64,000 nt of DNA from Metabacillus endolithicus (lineage in GTDB: Bacteria > Bacillota > Bacilli > Bacillales > Bacillaceae): NCBI RefSeq assembly GCF_023078335.1, contig NZ_CP095550.1, positions 1,904,001 through 1,968,000 of the forward strand. Reading direction: 5' to 3'. A program made the translations under genes and the position numbers. The notes under the pieces were generated by a model. It was not told the origin of the DNA and ran no database searches. It worked only from the letters and a program-made list of their open reading frames with translations. Each line of letters starts with the position of its first letter. Position 1 is the stretch's first letter. This document shows, one piece after another, positions 63,626 through 64,000 of the stretch.

Positions 63626-64000
63626 GTTCCTTCCCCCTTGCTGGTATGACAAATAAAACCTCTGTTCCACTATTAGGTTGACTCTTAATTGTTAAACCGC
63701 TTTTCTTTCCAAACGTAAGGATAAGTCTTTGATGCACATTCACTAAACCAATTCTATTTTCTCTAGTATCCTCGATATTTTCCAAGGCTTTATTGATTAG
63801 TTGTAGCTTTTCCTCATCTATCCCAACTCCATTATCTGAAACAAGTACATGCAATTCTTCACCTATCACCTTTGTAGTAATTTCGACTTGTCCACCCTGT
63901 GACTTATCTTCTATACCGTGAAGAACGGCATTTTCTACAAGCGGCTGAATAATAAGAGGATGAATATAAAGCTCCTCTGATAATGGATCAATATTTAACG
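63618..64000 (-). CDS. Sensor histidine kinase (YesM family), C-terminal end only
   Basis: Open from the window edge. The frame reads HPLIIQPLVENAVLHGIEDK (N box), DNGVGIDEEK (G1 box) and IGLVNVHQRLILTFG (G2 region), the HATPase domain of a His_kinase-type YesM sensor. Partner of the overlapping response regulator. The N-terminal membrane sensor part lies outside the window. Confidence 0.93.
   Translation of the reverse strand, partial: LNIDPLSEELYIHPLIIQPLVENAVLHGIEDKSQGGQVEITTKVIGEELHVLVSDNGVGIDEEKLQLINKALENIEDTRENRIGLVNVHQRLILTFGKKSGLTIKSQPNSGTEVLFVIPARGKEHV

Overview
The window is chromosomal DNA from a low-GC Gram-positive bacterium, most likely a Bacillaceae member. The signs are AGGAGG-type ribosome sites, mtlA-R-F-D gene order, stand-alone HPr and YqfL-type genes, a Btr-like AraC regulator, cre and Fur boxes, and dispersed Bacillus-style intergenic palindromes. 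I cannot name a species. There are no rRNA, tRNA, phage or insertion-sequence genes. Almost all genes from 0.9 to 16 kb and from 28 to 50 kb lie on the minus strand.

Layout. 1-780: tandem array of a 52-bp palindromic unit. 0.9-6.5 kb: mannitol PTS operon (mtlA, mtlR, mtlF, mtlD). 6.7-9.4 kb: unknown membrane protein, then an HD-GYP protein preceded by a second 52-bp-period palindrome array and a class I c-di-GMP riboswitch. 9.5-15.7 kb: YqfL kinase/phosphatase and a glucitol-type PTS operon that has a SAF-domain oxidoreductase in place of a sorbitol-6-P dehydrogenase. 16-21.5 kb: NUDIX, zinc-ribbon protein, PAS-GGDEF-EAL protein and a chemoreceptor. 22-24 kb: SbtA-type bicarbonate permease, a carbonic-anhydrase-like protein lacking zinc ligands, and an MpsC-family protein, with a strong hairpin terminator ahead of each of the two main genes. 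24-38 kb: mixed housekeeping genes (phosphoesterase, CDF and CorA transporters, lipoproteins, FusB-like protein, XRE-cupin/LysE pair, MFS-glutaredoxin-SDR operon). 38.6-40.6 kb: decayed 6-phosphogluconate dehydrogenase and a secreted repeat protein. 40.7-54.1 kb: petrobactin siderophore locus (asbABCDEF on the minus strand, binding protein, AraC/PBP regulator, two FecCD permeases, heme-monooxygenase-like protein, MFS exporter) with four Fur boxes. 54.2-64 kb: glycoside utilisation operon (GH1, GH31, ABC importer, AraC-type response regulator and the end of its histidine kinase), best explained by xyloglucan-type oligosaccharides.

Regulation. Three unrelated promoters (chemoreceptor, small lipoprotein, 125-aa protein) carry the same pair of TTAAGGTT half-sites 11 bp apart and exactly 6 bp ahead of the -10 box, which points to an undescribed two-component-type regulon. 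The c-di-GMP aptamer can pair its own 3' strand with sequence overlapping its terminator, so it looks like an OFF switch.

Data quality. About ten otherwise intact genes are split by 1- or 2-base indels, nearly all in homopolymers (mtlR, GGDEF-EAL gene, YwmB-like gene, asbA, asbB, binding protein, both permeases, GH1, GH31). This is more likely residual long-read error than true decay, but it should be settled before anything is said about function of these loci.
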